This document shows positions 27,193-36,010 of a stretch of 64,000 bases of DNA, piece after piece. The notes below the pieces were generated by a model that had not been told where the DNA came from, made no database searches, and saw only the letters and a list, made by a program, of their open reading frames with translations. Location: positions 796,536 to 860,535 of the forward strand of contig NZ_RQXX01000001.1 of assembly GCF_004011175.1 (NCBI RefSeq), in the 5' to 3' direction. A program made the translations under genes and the position numbers. The first letter of the stretch is position 1, and each line of letters opens with the position of its first letter. This stretch comes from Mesobaculum littorinae (lineage in GTDB: Bacteria > Pseudomonadota > Alphaproteobacteria > Rhodobacterales > Rhodobacteraceae).

Positions 27193-29148
27193 ATGGAAAG
27201 TTTCCTGTTCCAAGCCACCCTCTACCTCGCGGCCGGGGTCGTCGCGGTGCCGTTGTCGGTGCGGCTGGGGCTGGGCTCGGTTCTGGGGTACCTGATCGCC
27301 GGGATCGCCATCGGCCCGGTCTTCGGGCTCGTGGGCTCGGAAACCGCGGACCTGCAGCACTTTGCCGAGTTCGGCGTGGTGATGATGCTGTTCCTGATCG
27401 GGCTCGAACTTGAGCCCCGGGCGATCTGGGACATGAGGATGCGTCTTCTGGGGCTGGGTGGCCTGCAGGTCGTAGGCACGATGGCCGTGATCACTGGCGG
27501 TGCGATGGCCTTCGGACAGCCACCGACCATGGCCATCGCCATCGGCATGATCCTCGCCCTTTCCTCGACCGCGATCGTGCTGCAGACGCTGACCGAGAAG
27601 GGCCTGATGCAGACCAATGGCGGGCGGTCGTGCTTTTCTGTGCTGCTGACGCAGGACATCGCGGTGATCCCGATGCTGGCGCTGCTGCCGCTTCTGGCGA
27701 TACCCGGTGCGCTGGGGCATGCGACAGTCGACACCCATACCACCGTTCCCGGCAGCGAAACCGTGTCGGCGAGCCATGCCGAGGCGGCCGTCGCGATGAT
27801 CGACGCCCTGCCCGCCTGGGGCGTGACCCTGGCGACTCTCGGCGCGGTCGGGCTGGTGATCCTGTTCGGGGCCTTCGCCACGCGGCCGATCTTTCGCTAC
27901 CTGCACGTCGCCAAGCTGCCCGAGCTTTACACCGCCTTCGCGCTTCTGATCGTGATCGGGATCGCCTTTTTGATGTCGGTCGTGGGCCTTTCGCCCGCGC
28001 TCGGCACCTTCCTGGCGGGCGTCGTCCTGGCCAACACCGAGTTCCGGCACGAGCTGGAATCGGCGATCGAACCCTTCAAGGGGCTGCTTCTGGGCCTCTT
28101 CTTCATCACCGTGGGCGCGGGCATCCGGTTCCAGGTTCTCTTCGACGCGCCGACGACGATCCTGGGGCTGACGTTGCTGACGATGTTCGCCAAGGGGCTC
28201 GTCCTTTACATCATCGCGCGGGTGTTCCGCATGGGGATGCGCAACCGCTGGCTCTTTACCCTCGGGCTGGCGCAGGCGGGCGAGTTCGGCTTCGTGCTCG
28301 TGTCCTTCTCGCTGCAGCAATCGGTTCTGCCCGCCGACCTGGGCGAGCTTTTGTTGCTGGTCATCGCGCTGTCGATGCTGCTGACCCCGCTCTTCTTCAT
28401 CGCCTATGACAAGCTTGCCCGCCGCGCGCCGGTGCCCGAAACGCCCGAGCCCGACGAGATCGACGATCAGCAGCCGATCATCATCGCGGGCATCGGCCGC
28501 TTCGGACAGGTGGTCAACCGGATGCTGCAGCTGGCCGGGTTCCAGACCACCGTGCTGGACCACGATCTGAACACGATCCAGCTGATGCGGCGCTTCGGGT
28601 TCAAGGGGTTCTTCGGCGATCCGACACGGCCCGAGCTTCTGCATGCGGCGGGGCTGGACACCGCGCGGGTGCTGGTCGTTGCGATGGATGACGGTGCAGC
28701 GGCGGTGCGGCTGGTCGAATACGCGCGGCGGCGGCGCCCCGACCTGCACATCGTCGCGCGCGCCCGCGACCGGGTGCATGTCTACAAGCTCTACCGCGCG
28801 GGCGCGAACGACATCGTGCGCGAGCTTTTCGATTCCTCGCTGCGCGCCGGGCGTTACGTGCTGGAGAACATGGGCATGACCGACCGCGAGGCGTCTGACA
28901 TGGAGCGCACGTTCTACCGTCTGGACCGGGCGGCGCTGCGTGACCTGGCCGAGCTGTGGATCCCCGGTCTGCCCGTATCGCGCAACGACGCCTACATCGA
29001 ACGCGCGCGGGCGCTGAACAACGAACTGGAATCCGAGCTGATGAAGCGGTTTGACACCGACATCCTGGTGGGCGACCCCGATGACGACGAGGATGAGGCC
29101 GACGCGGTCACCCGTGCCGAACTGGCCGAAAACGACCGGCAGGACTAA
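27193..29148 (+). CDS. Kef-type monovalent cation:proton antiporter (CPA2)
   Basis: This 651-residue membrane protein has about 12 hydrophobic segments in its first 410 residues, typical of CPA2 exchangers (KefB/KefC, potassium efflux). Motifs include LFLIGLELEPRAIWDMR, SSTAIVLQTL and LSPALGTFLAGVVLANTEFR. A cytoplasmic RCK/TrkA-N domain follows from about residue 430 with the dinucleotide-binding GIGRFGQVVNRML and an Asp-containing second strand (TTVLDHD). The tail is acidic. ATG 27193 is preceded by GGAG. It probably exports K+ in exchange for H+ under electrophile or alkaline stress. The gap upstream shows no clear promoter. Confidence 0.92.
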   Translation: MESFLFQATLYLAAGVVAVPLSVRLGLGSVLGYLIAGIAIGPVFGLVGSETADLQHFAEFGVVMMLFLIGLELEPRAIWDMRMRLLGLGGLQVVGTMAVITGGAMAFGQPPTMAIAIGMILALSSTAIVLQTLTEKGLMQTNGGRSCFSVLLTQDIAVIPMLALLPLLAIPGALGHATVDTHTTVPGSETVSASHAEAAVAMIDALPAWGVTLATLGAVGLVILFGAFATRPIFRYLHVAKLPELYTAFALLIVIGIAFLMSVVGLSPALGTFLAGVVLANTEFRHELESAIEPFKGLLLGLFFITVGAGIRFQVLFDAPTTILGLTLLTMFAKGLVLYIIARVFRMGMRNRWLFTLGLAQAGEFGFVLVSFSLQQSVLPADLGELLLLVIALSMLLTPLFFIAYDKLARRAPVPETPEPDEIDDQQPIIIAGIGRFGQVVNRMLQLAGFQTTVLDHDLNTIQLMRRFGFKGFFGDPTRPELLHAAGLDTARVLVVAMDDGAAAVRLVEYARRRRPDLHIVARARDRVHVYKLYRAGANDIVRELFDSSLRAGRYVLENMGMTDREASDMERTFYRLDRAALRDLAELWIPGLPVSRNDAYIERARALNNELESELMKRFDTDILVGDPDDDEDEADAVTRAELAENDRQD

Positions 29149-29186
29149 ACGGCCGGGACAGGTCGGCCCTGCCCGACGCCCGCGCG

Positions 29187-29222
29187 CCGGGGTGGCCGGC
29201 GCCTAGCCCCCGGCCACCCCGG
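29187..29222. terminator. 13-bp perfect hairpin between convergent antiporter and cobT genes
   Basis: Arms CCGGGGTGGCCGG and CCGGCCACCCCGG match perfectly around a 10-base loop. The right arm includes the last codons of cobT and the loop covers its stop codon, so the hairpin is built partly from coding sequence. No T-run follows. Confidence 0.5.
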
Positions 29223-30213
29223 CCTCGTCAAAGGTTGCCATGCCAGAGTGACACGCAAGGGCGCCCTTCAGCACGCCGAGCGCCAGCACGCCGCCCGTCC
29301 CTTCGCCCAAACGCAGCCCCAGCGACAACAGGGGCGCCTTGTCCAGGCGATCCAGCAACCTCGCATGTGCCGTCTCGGCTGACCCGTGGCCCGCGACGCA
29401 ATGGTCCAGCGCCCCGGGGGCAGCGACCTCCAGCACCGCGGCGGCGGCGGTGCAGATGAAACCGTCGAGGATCACCGGGATGCGCAGGTGCCGCGCGCGC
29501 AGGATCGCCCCTGCCATGGCGGCGATTTCGCGCCCTCCCAGGCACCGCAGAACCTCGATCGGGTCGGACAGGACCGCGCGGTGCGCGGCGATGCCCTCGG
29601 CCACCAGCCGGCGCTTGGCCTCGAGCGCATCGCCCGCAACGCCGGTACCCGGGCCCACCCAGTCGCCGCCGTAAAGCGCCCCCGCGATGGCTGCAGCCGA
29701 GGCCGTGTTGCCGATGCCCATCTCGCCCGCGATCAGGCAATCGGCATCGGTGTCGACCGCGTCCCACCCCGCCCTGACCGCACGGACCAGCCCAGCCTCG
29801 TCCATCGCCGGACCGGCGGTGAAGTCGGCGGTGGGCGTGTCGAGGTCGAGCGCATGGACCGCGATGCGCGCCCCCATCGCCCGGCAAAGCTGGTTGATCG
29901 CCGCGCCCCCGGCCTGGAAGTTGGCGACCATCTGGGCCGTCACCTCGGGCGGAAAGGCCGACACGCCGCGGGCGGCGATGCCGTGGTTGCCCGCGAAAAC
30001 CAGCGCCAGCGGGGTGGTGCAGTCGGGACGCGCATCGCCGCGCCAGCCGGCATACCATATCGCCAGATCCTCAAGCCGTCCCAGTGCGCCGGGCGGCTTG
30101 GTCAGCATCCCGTTGCGGGCGCGGGCGGCGGCGATGGCGCTGCCGTCCGGCTGCGGAAGGTCGGTCAGCCGCGCACGTATATCGGCAATGCTCTGGACTT
30201 CGGCAGTGGTCAT
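29203..30213 (-). CDS. cobT: Nicotinate-nucleotide--dimethylbenzimidazole phosphoribosyltransferase
   Basis: CobT makes alpha-ribazole phosphate, activating the lower ligand of vitamin B12. The 336-residue protein carries [14 protein letters not shown], the phosphate-binding [14 protein letters not shown], and the C-terminal catalytic Glu in [20 protein letters not shown] precedes the ATG. It is divergent from cobS, the next enzyme of the nucleotide loop assembly pathway, with 74 bases between the two starts. That gap is too short for a cobalamin riboswitch, and none is seen. Confidence 0.95.
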   Translation of the reverse strand: MTTAEVQSIADIRARLTDLPQPDGSAIAAARARNGMLTKPPGALGRLEDLAIWYAGWRGDARPDCTTPLALVFAGNHGIAARGVSAFPPEVTAQMVANFQAGGAAINQLCRAMGARIAVHALDLDTPTADFTAGPAMDEAGLVRAVRAGWDAVDTDADCLIAGEMGIGNTASAAAIAGALYGGDWVGPGTGVAGDALEAKRRLVAEGIAAHRAVLSDPIEVLRCLGGREIAAMAGAILRARHLRIPVILDGFICTAAAAVLEVAAPGALDHCVAGHGSAETAHARLLDRLDKAPLLSLGLRLGEGTGGVLALGVLKGALACHSGMATFDEAGVAGG

Positions 30214-30287
30214 GTCGCCCCCTCGTTGAACCTCTCTGCCATCGTGTTTAACGCTGTGTCAGGCCTTCACCATCCCGGAAACGACGA

Positions 30288-31034
30288 ATGTCCGACCCCC
30301 TCCGCCCCCGCACCGCAGATCTGGCCGAGGCGCTGGCGCTGCTGACTCGCTTGCCCGCGCCGCATATCGTCACGCCCCGGGGCGCGCGCGCGGCCTGGGC
30401 CTGGCCCGTGGCGGGCGGCGTGGTGGGGCTCTTCGCAGCAATCCCGGCGACGCTGGGAATGTCCGTGGGGCCCGCCTTTGCCGCCGGGATGGCCCTGGCG
30501 GTCGGCACGACTATAACCGGTGGACTGCACGAGGATGGATTGGCAGACACTGCGGACGGTCTTTGGGGCGGGCACGACAAGGCGCGGCGCCTGGAGATCA
30601 TGCGCGACAGCCGCATCGGCAGCTACGGCGTGCTGGCCCTGATCCTGTCGATTGGGTTGCGGTGGGCGGCGTTGGCCACGCTCTGCGTGGCGGGGGGCGC
30701 GGGGGCCGCGCTGGTGGCCGCGGCAATGCTGTCGCGGGCCGCCATGGGCGCCCTGGCGGCTGCCCTGCAGCATGCGCGCGCCGACGGCTTGTCGGTCGCA
30801 ACAGGTCGGCCCGACCGGCCGACGGCCGCGCTGGGGGCCGGCATTGCGGTGGTCATGACGCTGATCCTGTGCGGCTGGGCCGCCATCCTGTTGGTGCTGG
30901 TCGTCGCCGCGGTCACCTGGGCCTGCGGGGCAATCGCCAGATCCAAGATCGGCGGCCAGACTGGCGACATCCTCGGCGCGACGCAGCAGATGACCGAGCT
31001 TGCTGTCCTGGCGACGCTTGCCGCGATGGTCTGA
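30288..31034 (+). CDS. cobS: Adenosylcobinamide-GDP ribazoletransferase (cobalamin synthase)
   Basis: CobS joins adenosylcobinamide-GDP and alpha-ribazole to form cobalamin at the inner membrane. This 248-residue protein has several membrane helices and the family acidic motif [18 protein letters not shown], followed by [13 protein letters not shown]. It is divergent from cobT, whose product supplies its substrate. In some pathways the same enzyme is named CobV. Confidence 0.95.
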   Translation: MSDPLRPRTADLAEALALLTRLPAPHIVTPRGARAAWAWPVAGGVVGLFAAIPATLGMSVGPAFAAGMALAVGTTITGGLHEDGLADTADGLWGGHDKARRLEIMRDSRIGSYGVLALILSIGLRWAALATLCVAGGAGAALVAAAMLSRAAMGALAAALQHARADGLSVATGRPDRPTAALGAGIAVVMTLILCGWAAILLVLVVAAVTWACGAIARSKIGGQTGDILGATQQMTELAVLATLAAMV

Positions 31035-31087
31035 CCTCGCGGGCCCGGACCGGTCGACGTCGAGGGTGGCCCCGACCAGCCCAGCAA

Positions 31088-31124
31088 TGAAAAACCGCCG
31101 CCCCGGGCTGCGGGACGGCGGTTG
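31088..31124 (-). terminator. Rho-independent terminator after carD
   Basis: Read on the minus strand, an 8-bp stem (AACCGCCG/CGGCGGTT) encloses a GC-rich loop and ends in a run of five T residues. It lies about 45 bases after the carD stop and closes the helicase-S4-fdxA-carD group. Confidence 0.75.
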
Positions 31125-31167
31125 AACAGGTCGGGTCGAAGGCCGCGATCGATCGGGCCGGACCGGA

Positions 31168-31683
31168 TCAGGCGGCGGCAGCGCGCCCCATCAGCACCTC
31201 GTCGATCTGCTTCTGGGCCGAGGTCTCGTCCCCCCCGGTCACAGCGGCAATCTCACGCGTCAGCCGCTCAAGCGCGGCTTCGTAAAGCTGGCGTTCCGAG
31301 TAGCTTTGTTCCCGCTGGTCGTCGGTGCGGTGCAGGTCGCGCACGACCTCGGCGATCGAGATCAGGTCGCCCGAGTTGATCTTTTGCTCGTATTCCTGAG
31401 CCCGGCGCGACCACATGGCCTTTTTCACCTTGGCCTTACCCTTGAGCGTGGTCATCGCCTTGGACACCACGTCGGGCGAGCTGAGCGAGCGCATGCCGAC
31501 CTCGGTCGCCTTGTGGGTCGGCACCCGAAGCGTCATCTTGTCCTTCTCGAAGGAGATCACGAAAAGTTCCAGCGAGATGCCGGCGATTTCCTGGCTTTCG
31601 ATCGACATGATCTGTCCGACGCCATGCGCCGGATAGACGACATAGTCGTTAGGACGGAATTCGGATTTCTTGGCTTTGCTCAT
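31168..31683 (-). CDS. carD: CarD family transcription regulator
   Basis: This 171-residue protein binds RNA polymerase and stabilises open promoter complexes, as described for Rhodobacter and mycobacterial CarD. The N-terminal RNA-polymerase-interacting domain shows NDYVVYPAHGVGQIMSIES and VISFEKDKMTLRVPT. The C-terminal helical DNA-binding domain includes MWSRRAQEYEQKINSGDLI. The length is typical. ATG 31683 follows AGGAAG. It is last on the minus strand after fdxA, but a 278-base gap with promoter-like elements and a palindrome separates them, so carD probably has its own promoter. Confidence 0.93.
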   Translation of the reverse strand: MSKAKKSEFRPNDYVVYPAHGVGQIMSIESQEIAGISLELFVISFEKDKMTLRVPTHKATEVGMRSLSSPDVVSKAMTTLKGKAKVKKAMWSRRAQEYEQKINSGDLISIAEVVRDLHRTDDQREQSYSERQLYEAALERLTREIAAVTGGDETSAQKQIDEVLMGRAAAA

Positions 31684-31859
31684 ACAGACAGCTTCCTAGA
31701 AAGGCCCCAGACGCTTGGCGACAGGAAAGGCGCCGGGTGTGTCGAATACCCCGTCGCGCTAGGTCCCATCGCTGTCAACGCGGGCTCCGACGATGTCGGT
31801 CGGCAGCAGCCCGCACCTGCCACCATCACGGCGGCTTGCGCTGTACATAGCAAATTTTT

Positions 31860-31882
31860 CCCCTTTCGGAAAGGGGAGTGTA
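31860..31882 (-). promoter_or_regulatory. Palindrome and -10-like element upstream of carD
   Basis: A palindromic CCCCTTT-CCG-AAAGGGG lies at 31860-31876, immediately next to TACACT (minus strand, 31877-31882), which could be a -10. A -35-like TATGAC lies about 18 bases further up. The palindrome would overlap the transcription start, as an operator does. It has no T-run on the correct side to be a terminator for fdxA. Confidence 0.3.
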
Positions 31883-31961
31883 GCGTGATTGTTAACATGG
31901 CGTCATACTGCGCCGCCGTCTTCCCCACTGGGGCCCGACAGGGCGGCGCAGCGACGCGGTA

Positions 31962-32300
31962 TCAGCCACCTTCGCCGGGCGCCTCGGAGAAATATTTCTC
32001 AAGCTTGCCGGTCTCGCCATCCCGCTCTTTCGCCTCGGGAAGCTCGTCCTTCTTGGTGATGATCACCGGCCAGGCCTCGGAGTACTTGCGGTTGAACTCC
32101 ACCCAGTTCTCCATGTCCGGCTCGGTGTCCGGGCGGATCGCATCGGCGGGGCATTCGGGTTCGCACACGCCGCAATCGATACATTCGTCGGGGTGGATCA
32201 CCAGCATGTTCTCGCCCTCGTAGAAGCAATCCACCGGGCAGACTTCGACACAGTCGGTGTATTTGCAGGCGATGCAGTTATCGGTGACGACGTAGGTCAT
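31962..32300 (-). CDS. fdxA: 7Fe ferredoxin FdxA
   Basis: This 112-residue electron carrier has the 7Fe arrangement: [18 protein letters not shown] near the N-terminus provides ligands for one [3Fe-4S] and one [4Fe-4S] cluster, and [16 protein letters not shown] provides the rest. A C-terminal extension of about 50 residues ([16 protein letters not shown]) is typical of FdxA of alphaproteobacteria. It lies between the S4-domain gene and carD, an order I recall as conserved in this class. Confidence 0.95.
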   Translation of the reverse strand: MTYVVTDNCIACKYTDCVEVCPVDCFYEGENMLVIHPDECIDCGVCEPECPADAIRPDTEPDMENWVEFNRKYSEAWPVIITKKDELPEAKERDGETGKLEKYFSEAPGEGG

Positions 32301-32351
32301 GAGGGGGATCCGTCTTCTCTGGCTGTGTCTGACCTAGACGAGCCCCCGGGA

Positions 32352-32813
32352 TCATTCAAGCGTCCCCGGCCACTTCGCAGGCGACTTGGAAAGCGCGTCC
32401 CGCCGATCCTTCTTCGTCGGGCGTCCCTTTCCTTCGTACCGGGGGTTTTGCGGAACGCGCGGTTCGGGGGGCGGGCTCATATCATCATATAGCGCCTGCG
32501 CCTCGGGCGCGGGGCCGCGGCGCGTGCCGGGCGCGAGGACGCTCACGACCCGGATCCGGTCGGCCTGCGGAAAGGTCAGAACATCGCCCGGTCCGACGGC
32601 GACCGCCGGCTTCGCGATGCGGGTACCGTTGACGCGGACGTGCCCGCCGCCCACGACCTTGGCCGCCAGTCCGCGCGTCTTGAAGAATCGCGCGAACCAC
32701 AGCCATTTGTCGATGCGGATGGTTTCCCGCGGGCCGTCCGCTTGGGGCGAGGGGGCGTGCCCCTGCGCCTCTGCGCCCTTGTGACGGGCGCGCCCGGTGC
32801 GATCCGCGGTCAC
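32352..32813 (-). CDS. S4-domain RNA-binding protein (HSP15-like)
   Basis: This 153-residue protein has an S4 RNA-binding domain (RIDKWLWFARFFKTRGLAAK, VVGGGHVRVNGTRIAKPA, VGPGDVLTF) and a basic tail. That matches Hsp15, which rescues stalled 50S subunits carrying nascent chains. GTG 32813 is the likely start, lying 8 bases after the helicase stop, so the two genes are probably cotranscribed. The tail contains GKGRPTKKDRRDAL, a typical Hsp15-like basic end. Confidence 0.85.
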   Translation of the reverse strand: MTADRTGRARHKGAEAQGHAPSPQADGPRETIRIDKWLWFARFFKTRGLAAKVVGGGHVRVNGTRIAKPAVAVGPGDVLTFPQADRIRVVSVLAPGTRRGPAPEAQALYDDMSPPPEPRVPQNPRYEGKGRPTKKDRRDALSKSPAKWPGTLE

Positions 32814-32820
32814 GCCGCGC

Positions 32821-35800
32821 TCAGGACTTGTTGTCCTTGAGGCCCATCAGCGCAGCGGCGAACGGGTTGTCCGGGTCGATCTGCTTTTCCTTGCGTGGCG
32901 GACGGGCCTGATAGGTCTTGGCCCCCTCGTCGCGCTGGGGCTTGCCGCCCTTGCGCTTGCCACCCTGCCCGCGCGCGTCCTTGCGATCGCCGCCACGACC
33001 CTGCGCCTCTTTGGCGGCGCCGTCCTTGCGATCGGACCGCCCGCCTTTGCCGCGCCCCTGGCGAGCGCCGTCGCGGCGACCGCGATTGCCGGACCAAGTG
33101 AAGGTGTAGAAAGTCTCGATCTCGGGTTCCGACGCGGTTTCGGCGGCGGAGGCGACATGATCCTCGCCGGGCATCTCTTGCGGCGGCGTGGGCGTACCTT
33201 CGCCCGGCTGTCCGGCAGGCGTCTCTTGCGGCGGTTCGGGCGGTGTTTCCGCCGGGCCGCCGGGGTCCGGCACATCGACCGGCCCGGGATCGGGCAGTTC
33301 GACGGGCTGGGGATCGGGGATGTCGCTGGCCGTGGTCTGCATGGGCTCTCCTCCCTCTCGCAAAGCGGCCTCGGGCGCGGCGCCCGGGGTGTCTGTCGCG
33401 GGCGCTTGGGCCGCGGGGGCGTCGCCGGCAGAGGCGTCAGCGCCCTCGGGCGCGGCCGTAGCGGGGGCCTCTGCCCCCTCCTGTCCGCCGGTACGGGCTG
33501 CAACCGGGGCTTTCGCCTTCTGGCGCTCGCCTTTCTCGGCCTTGTAGCCAAGACCCGCCATCAGGTCGGCGAATTGCTCCAGCGTCAGGCCGGTAATCGA
33601 CAGCATGTCAGGCGTCGCCTCGAACCCTGCCCGGCTGTCCTGACCGCGCAGCATGTCGGCCAGACGTTCAAGCATATCGATGCGGATCGCCCGCGCACCG
33701 GCCACGGTATAGCCGGACATCAGGTAGCTGCCCTCGGGCATGCCATCGACGACCGGGATCGTCACGAGGCCCGGCGGCGGGCTTTCGGGGAACTGGTCGA
33801 ACCCCTTGGCAAGCGACCACAGAACCAGCCTGAGGCGCGTCGGCGCGGGCTTCAGCAGCGCGGGCAGGAAGATAGTGAACTGGCCGAAGCGCACGCCATG
33901 CTTGCGCAGGGCGCCGCGGGCCGACTGGTCGAGCTCCTTGACCTCGGCCGCGATCTCGGCCCGGCGCAGCAGGCCCAGACCCTCGATCAGGCGGAAGGCG
34001 AAACCACGGGCAAGTCCCGTCAGCGTCTCGTCCCGGCTCATCGCCATCAGCGGCTCGAACTGGGTCGCGACCTTGCGGTCGATGAAATGCTGCAGGCGGC
34101 GTTGAACCTTCTGGGCGACCTCGGGCCCCGCTTCGTCATCGACGAACACCTCGACCCCGGGCTTCATCGGCTCGGACCCGGTCACCAGCTTGCCCACCGC
34201 AGTGTCGCCCCACATCAGGCCACCCTGCTCGGTAAAGTCGATCTGGGTGTCGGGGGCGTTGTAAAACCGGTCGGCACGCAGGTGGAATTCGGGCCGCAAA
34301 GCCTGCAAAGATGCCTGCGCAAGCGTCTTCGCCTCGTCCGGCGATCCGCTCTTGTCCTGCCGAAAACGGAAGCCTTCCAGCTTGCCCACGAATTCGCCTT
34401 CGACGGTCACTTCGCCCTTGTCGTTCACCTCGGCCACCAGGCCCTCCTTCTGCTTCAGACGGCGCAACAGCACCGAGGTCCGCCGGTCGACGAACCGCTG
34501 CGTCAACGCGCCATGCAGCGCATCGGACAAGCGGTCTTCTACATCGCGGGTCGCGCCGCGCCAATGCGTTTCGTCATCCACCCAGCCCTTGCGCTGCGCG
34601 ACATAGGTCCACGTGCGGATATATGCCAACCGTTTCGACAACGCATCTATGTCGCCATCGGTTCGATCGATCCGCTTGACCTGCCGCGCCAGCCAGTCGT
34701 CGGGCACCCGTCCCCATTCGTGGAGAAAGCCGAAGATCCGCTCCAGCATCCCGGCATGCTCCCCGCCCGAGATGCCGCGAAAGTCGGGAATGCGGCAGAC
34801 ATCCCACAGAAGACCCACGGATTTCGGGCCCACCGCGCGTTCGCGGATCTCGGGGATTTCCGACAGCGTCTTCAGCGCGGCCAGATCGTCGGCTTCCCGA
34901 GCCCGGGTCAGCCACTGATCCTCGCACCCCTTTTCAAGCGATGCGATCAGCGCTGCGGTCGAGGACAGGTTCAGCCGGTCGTTGCGCCACTGCAGCTTAC
35001 GGATCGGGGTGAAGGAATGGGTGGTGATCGCCTCGACCACCTCGTCGGGCATGGGCGGTGCCTCGCCCGTTACGCCGAAGGTGCCCGAGGCCGTGTGCCG
35101 CCCTGCCCGGCCCGCGATCTGCGCCAGTTCGTTCGGGGCCAGATCGCGCATCCGCCGCCCGTCGAACTTGCGCGTCGAGGAAAAAGCGATGTGCTTGATG
35201 TCGAGGTTCAGCCCCATGCCGATCGCATCCGTCGCGACGAGGAAATCGACATCGCCGTTCTGGTACATCTCGACCTGGGCGTTGCGGGTGCGCGGGGACA
35301 GCGCGCCCATCACCACCGCTGCGCCCCCCTTCTGGCGCCGCAGCAGTTCCGCGATGGCGTAGACGTTTTCGACCGAGAAGCCGACGATCGCCGACCGGGG
35401 CTGCATCCGGCTGATCTTTTTCGCGCCGGTATAGGTCAGTTCAGAAAATCGCTCGCGCCGCAGGAATTGGGCCCGCGGCACCTGGGCCGCGATGGCCTGC
35501 CGCATCGTGTCCGAGCCCAGGAACAGCGTCTCGTAGCGGCCGCGCGAATTGAGCAGACGCTCGGTAAAGACATGCCCGCGCTCGGGGTCGGCACATAGCT
35601 GGATCTCGTCCACGGCAAGGAAATCGCAGCCCAGGCCCTGCGGCATCGCCTCGACCGTGCAGACCCAGTAGGCGGTGCGCTCGGGGACGATGCGCTCTTC
35701 GCCGGTCACCAGCGCCACCACGCGGGGGCCGCGCAGCGCGACGATGCGGTCGTAGACCTCGCGCGCCAGAAGCCGCAGCGGCAGACCGATGATGCCGGAC

Positions 35801-35892
35801 TTGTAGCCCAGCATCCGCTCGATCGCGTAATGCGTCTTGCCCGTGTTGGTGGGTCCAAGGACGGCCGTGATGCGGCCCTGTTCGGCTGTCAT
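32821..35892 (-). CDS. SUV3-like DEAD/H-box RNA helicase with long disordered RG-rich tail
   Basis: This protein of about 1023 residues has a superfamily 2 helicase core: Walker A GPTNTGKTHYAIERM, box II AVDEIQL, and motif VI QIAGRAGRH. It is closest in style to mitochondrial SUV3-like RNA helicases. After a family-specific helical region, residues from about 785 are low-complexity: first acidic and Pro-rich, then TFYTFTW, then a Gly/Arg/Lys-rich tail (RGRRDGARQGRGKGG) likely to bind RNA. ATG 35892 has GAGG upstream; ATG 35922 in the same frame is possible. It leads the S4-fdxA-carD group. A role in RNA turnover is inferred. Confidence 0.85.
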   Translation of the reverse strand: MTAEQGRITAVLGPTNTGKTHYAIERMLGYKSGIIGLPLRLLAREVYDRIVALRGPRVVALVTGEERIVPERTAYWVCTVEAMPQGLGCDFLAVDEIQLCADPERGHVFTERLLNSRGRYETLFLGSDTMRQAIAAQVPRAQFLRRERFSELTYTGAKKISRMQPRSAIVGFSVENVYAIAELLRRQKGGAAVVMGALSPRTRNAQVEMYQNGDVDFLVATDAIGMGLNLDIKHIAFSSTRKFDGRRMRDLAPNELAQIAGRAGRHTASGTFGVTGEAPPMPDEVVEAITTHSFTPIRKLQWRNDRLNLSSTAALIASLEKGCEDQWLTRAREADDLAALKTLSEIPEIRERAVGPKSVGLLWDVCRIPDFRGISGGEHAGMLERIFGFLHEWGRVPDDWLARQVKRIDRTDGDIDALSKRLAYIRTWTYVAQRKGWVDDETHWRGATRDVEDRLSDALHGALTQRFVDRRTSVLLRRLKQKEGLVAEVNDKGEVTVEGEFVGKLEGFRFRQDKSGSPDEAKTLAQASLQALRPEFHLRADRFYNAPDTQIDFTEQGGLMWGDTAVGKLVTGSEPMKPGVEVFVDDEAGPEVAQKVQRRLQHFIDRKVATQFEPLMAMSRDETLTGLARGFAFRLIEGLGLLRRAEIAAEVKELDQSARGALRKHGVRFGQFTIFLPALLKPAPTRLRLVLWSLAKGFDQFPESPPPGLVTIPVVDGMPEGSYLMSGYTVAGARAIRIDMLERLADMLRGQDSRAGFEATPDMLSITGLTLEQFADLMAGLGYKAEKGERQKAKAPVAARTGGQEGAEAPATAAPEGADASAGDAPAAQAPATDTPGAAPEAALREGGEPMQTTASDIPDPQPVELPDPGPVDVPDPGGPAETPPEPPQETPAGQPGEGTPTPPQEMPGEDHVASAAETASEPEIETFYTFTWSGNRGRRDGARQGRGKGGRSDRKDGAAKEAQGRGGDRKDARGQGGKRKGGKPQRDEGAKTYQARPPRKEKQIDPDNPFAAALMGLKDNKS

Positions 35893-36010
35893 CTTCGTGC
35901 GCCTCGCGTTCCGCTGCGACATAACCCGATCGCGGGCCGGCCAACAACCCCGCGCCCCCGGCAGCGTTCCATGGCGCGGTCGGTCCTGCGTGTCGTGCCG
36001 ATCGGGATGT

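Noticed and set aside
27127-28779. A 550-residue open frame opposite the antiporter gene
   Set aside because: His/Gln/Asp-rich antisense translation with no motif; the plus strand encodes a clear CPA2 antiporter.
30214-30287. Cobalamin riboswitch between cobT and cobS
   Set aside because: The gap is only 74 bases and lacks the B12-box sequence.
32797-35598. A 933-residue open frame on the plus strand opposite the helicase gene
   Set aside because: It is antisense to a gene with clear helicase motifs and its translation is His/Arg/Leu-rich low complexity, as expected for the mirror of a high-GC gene.
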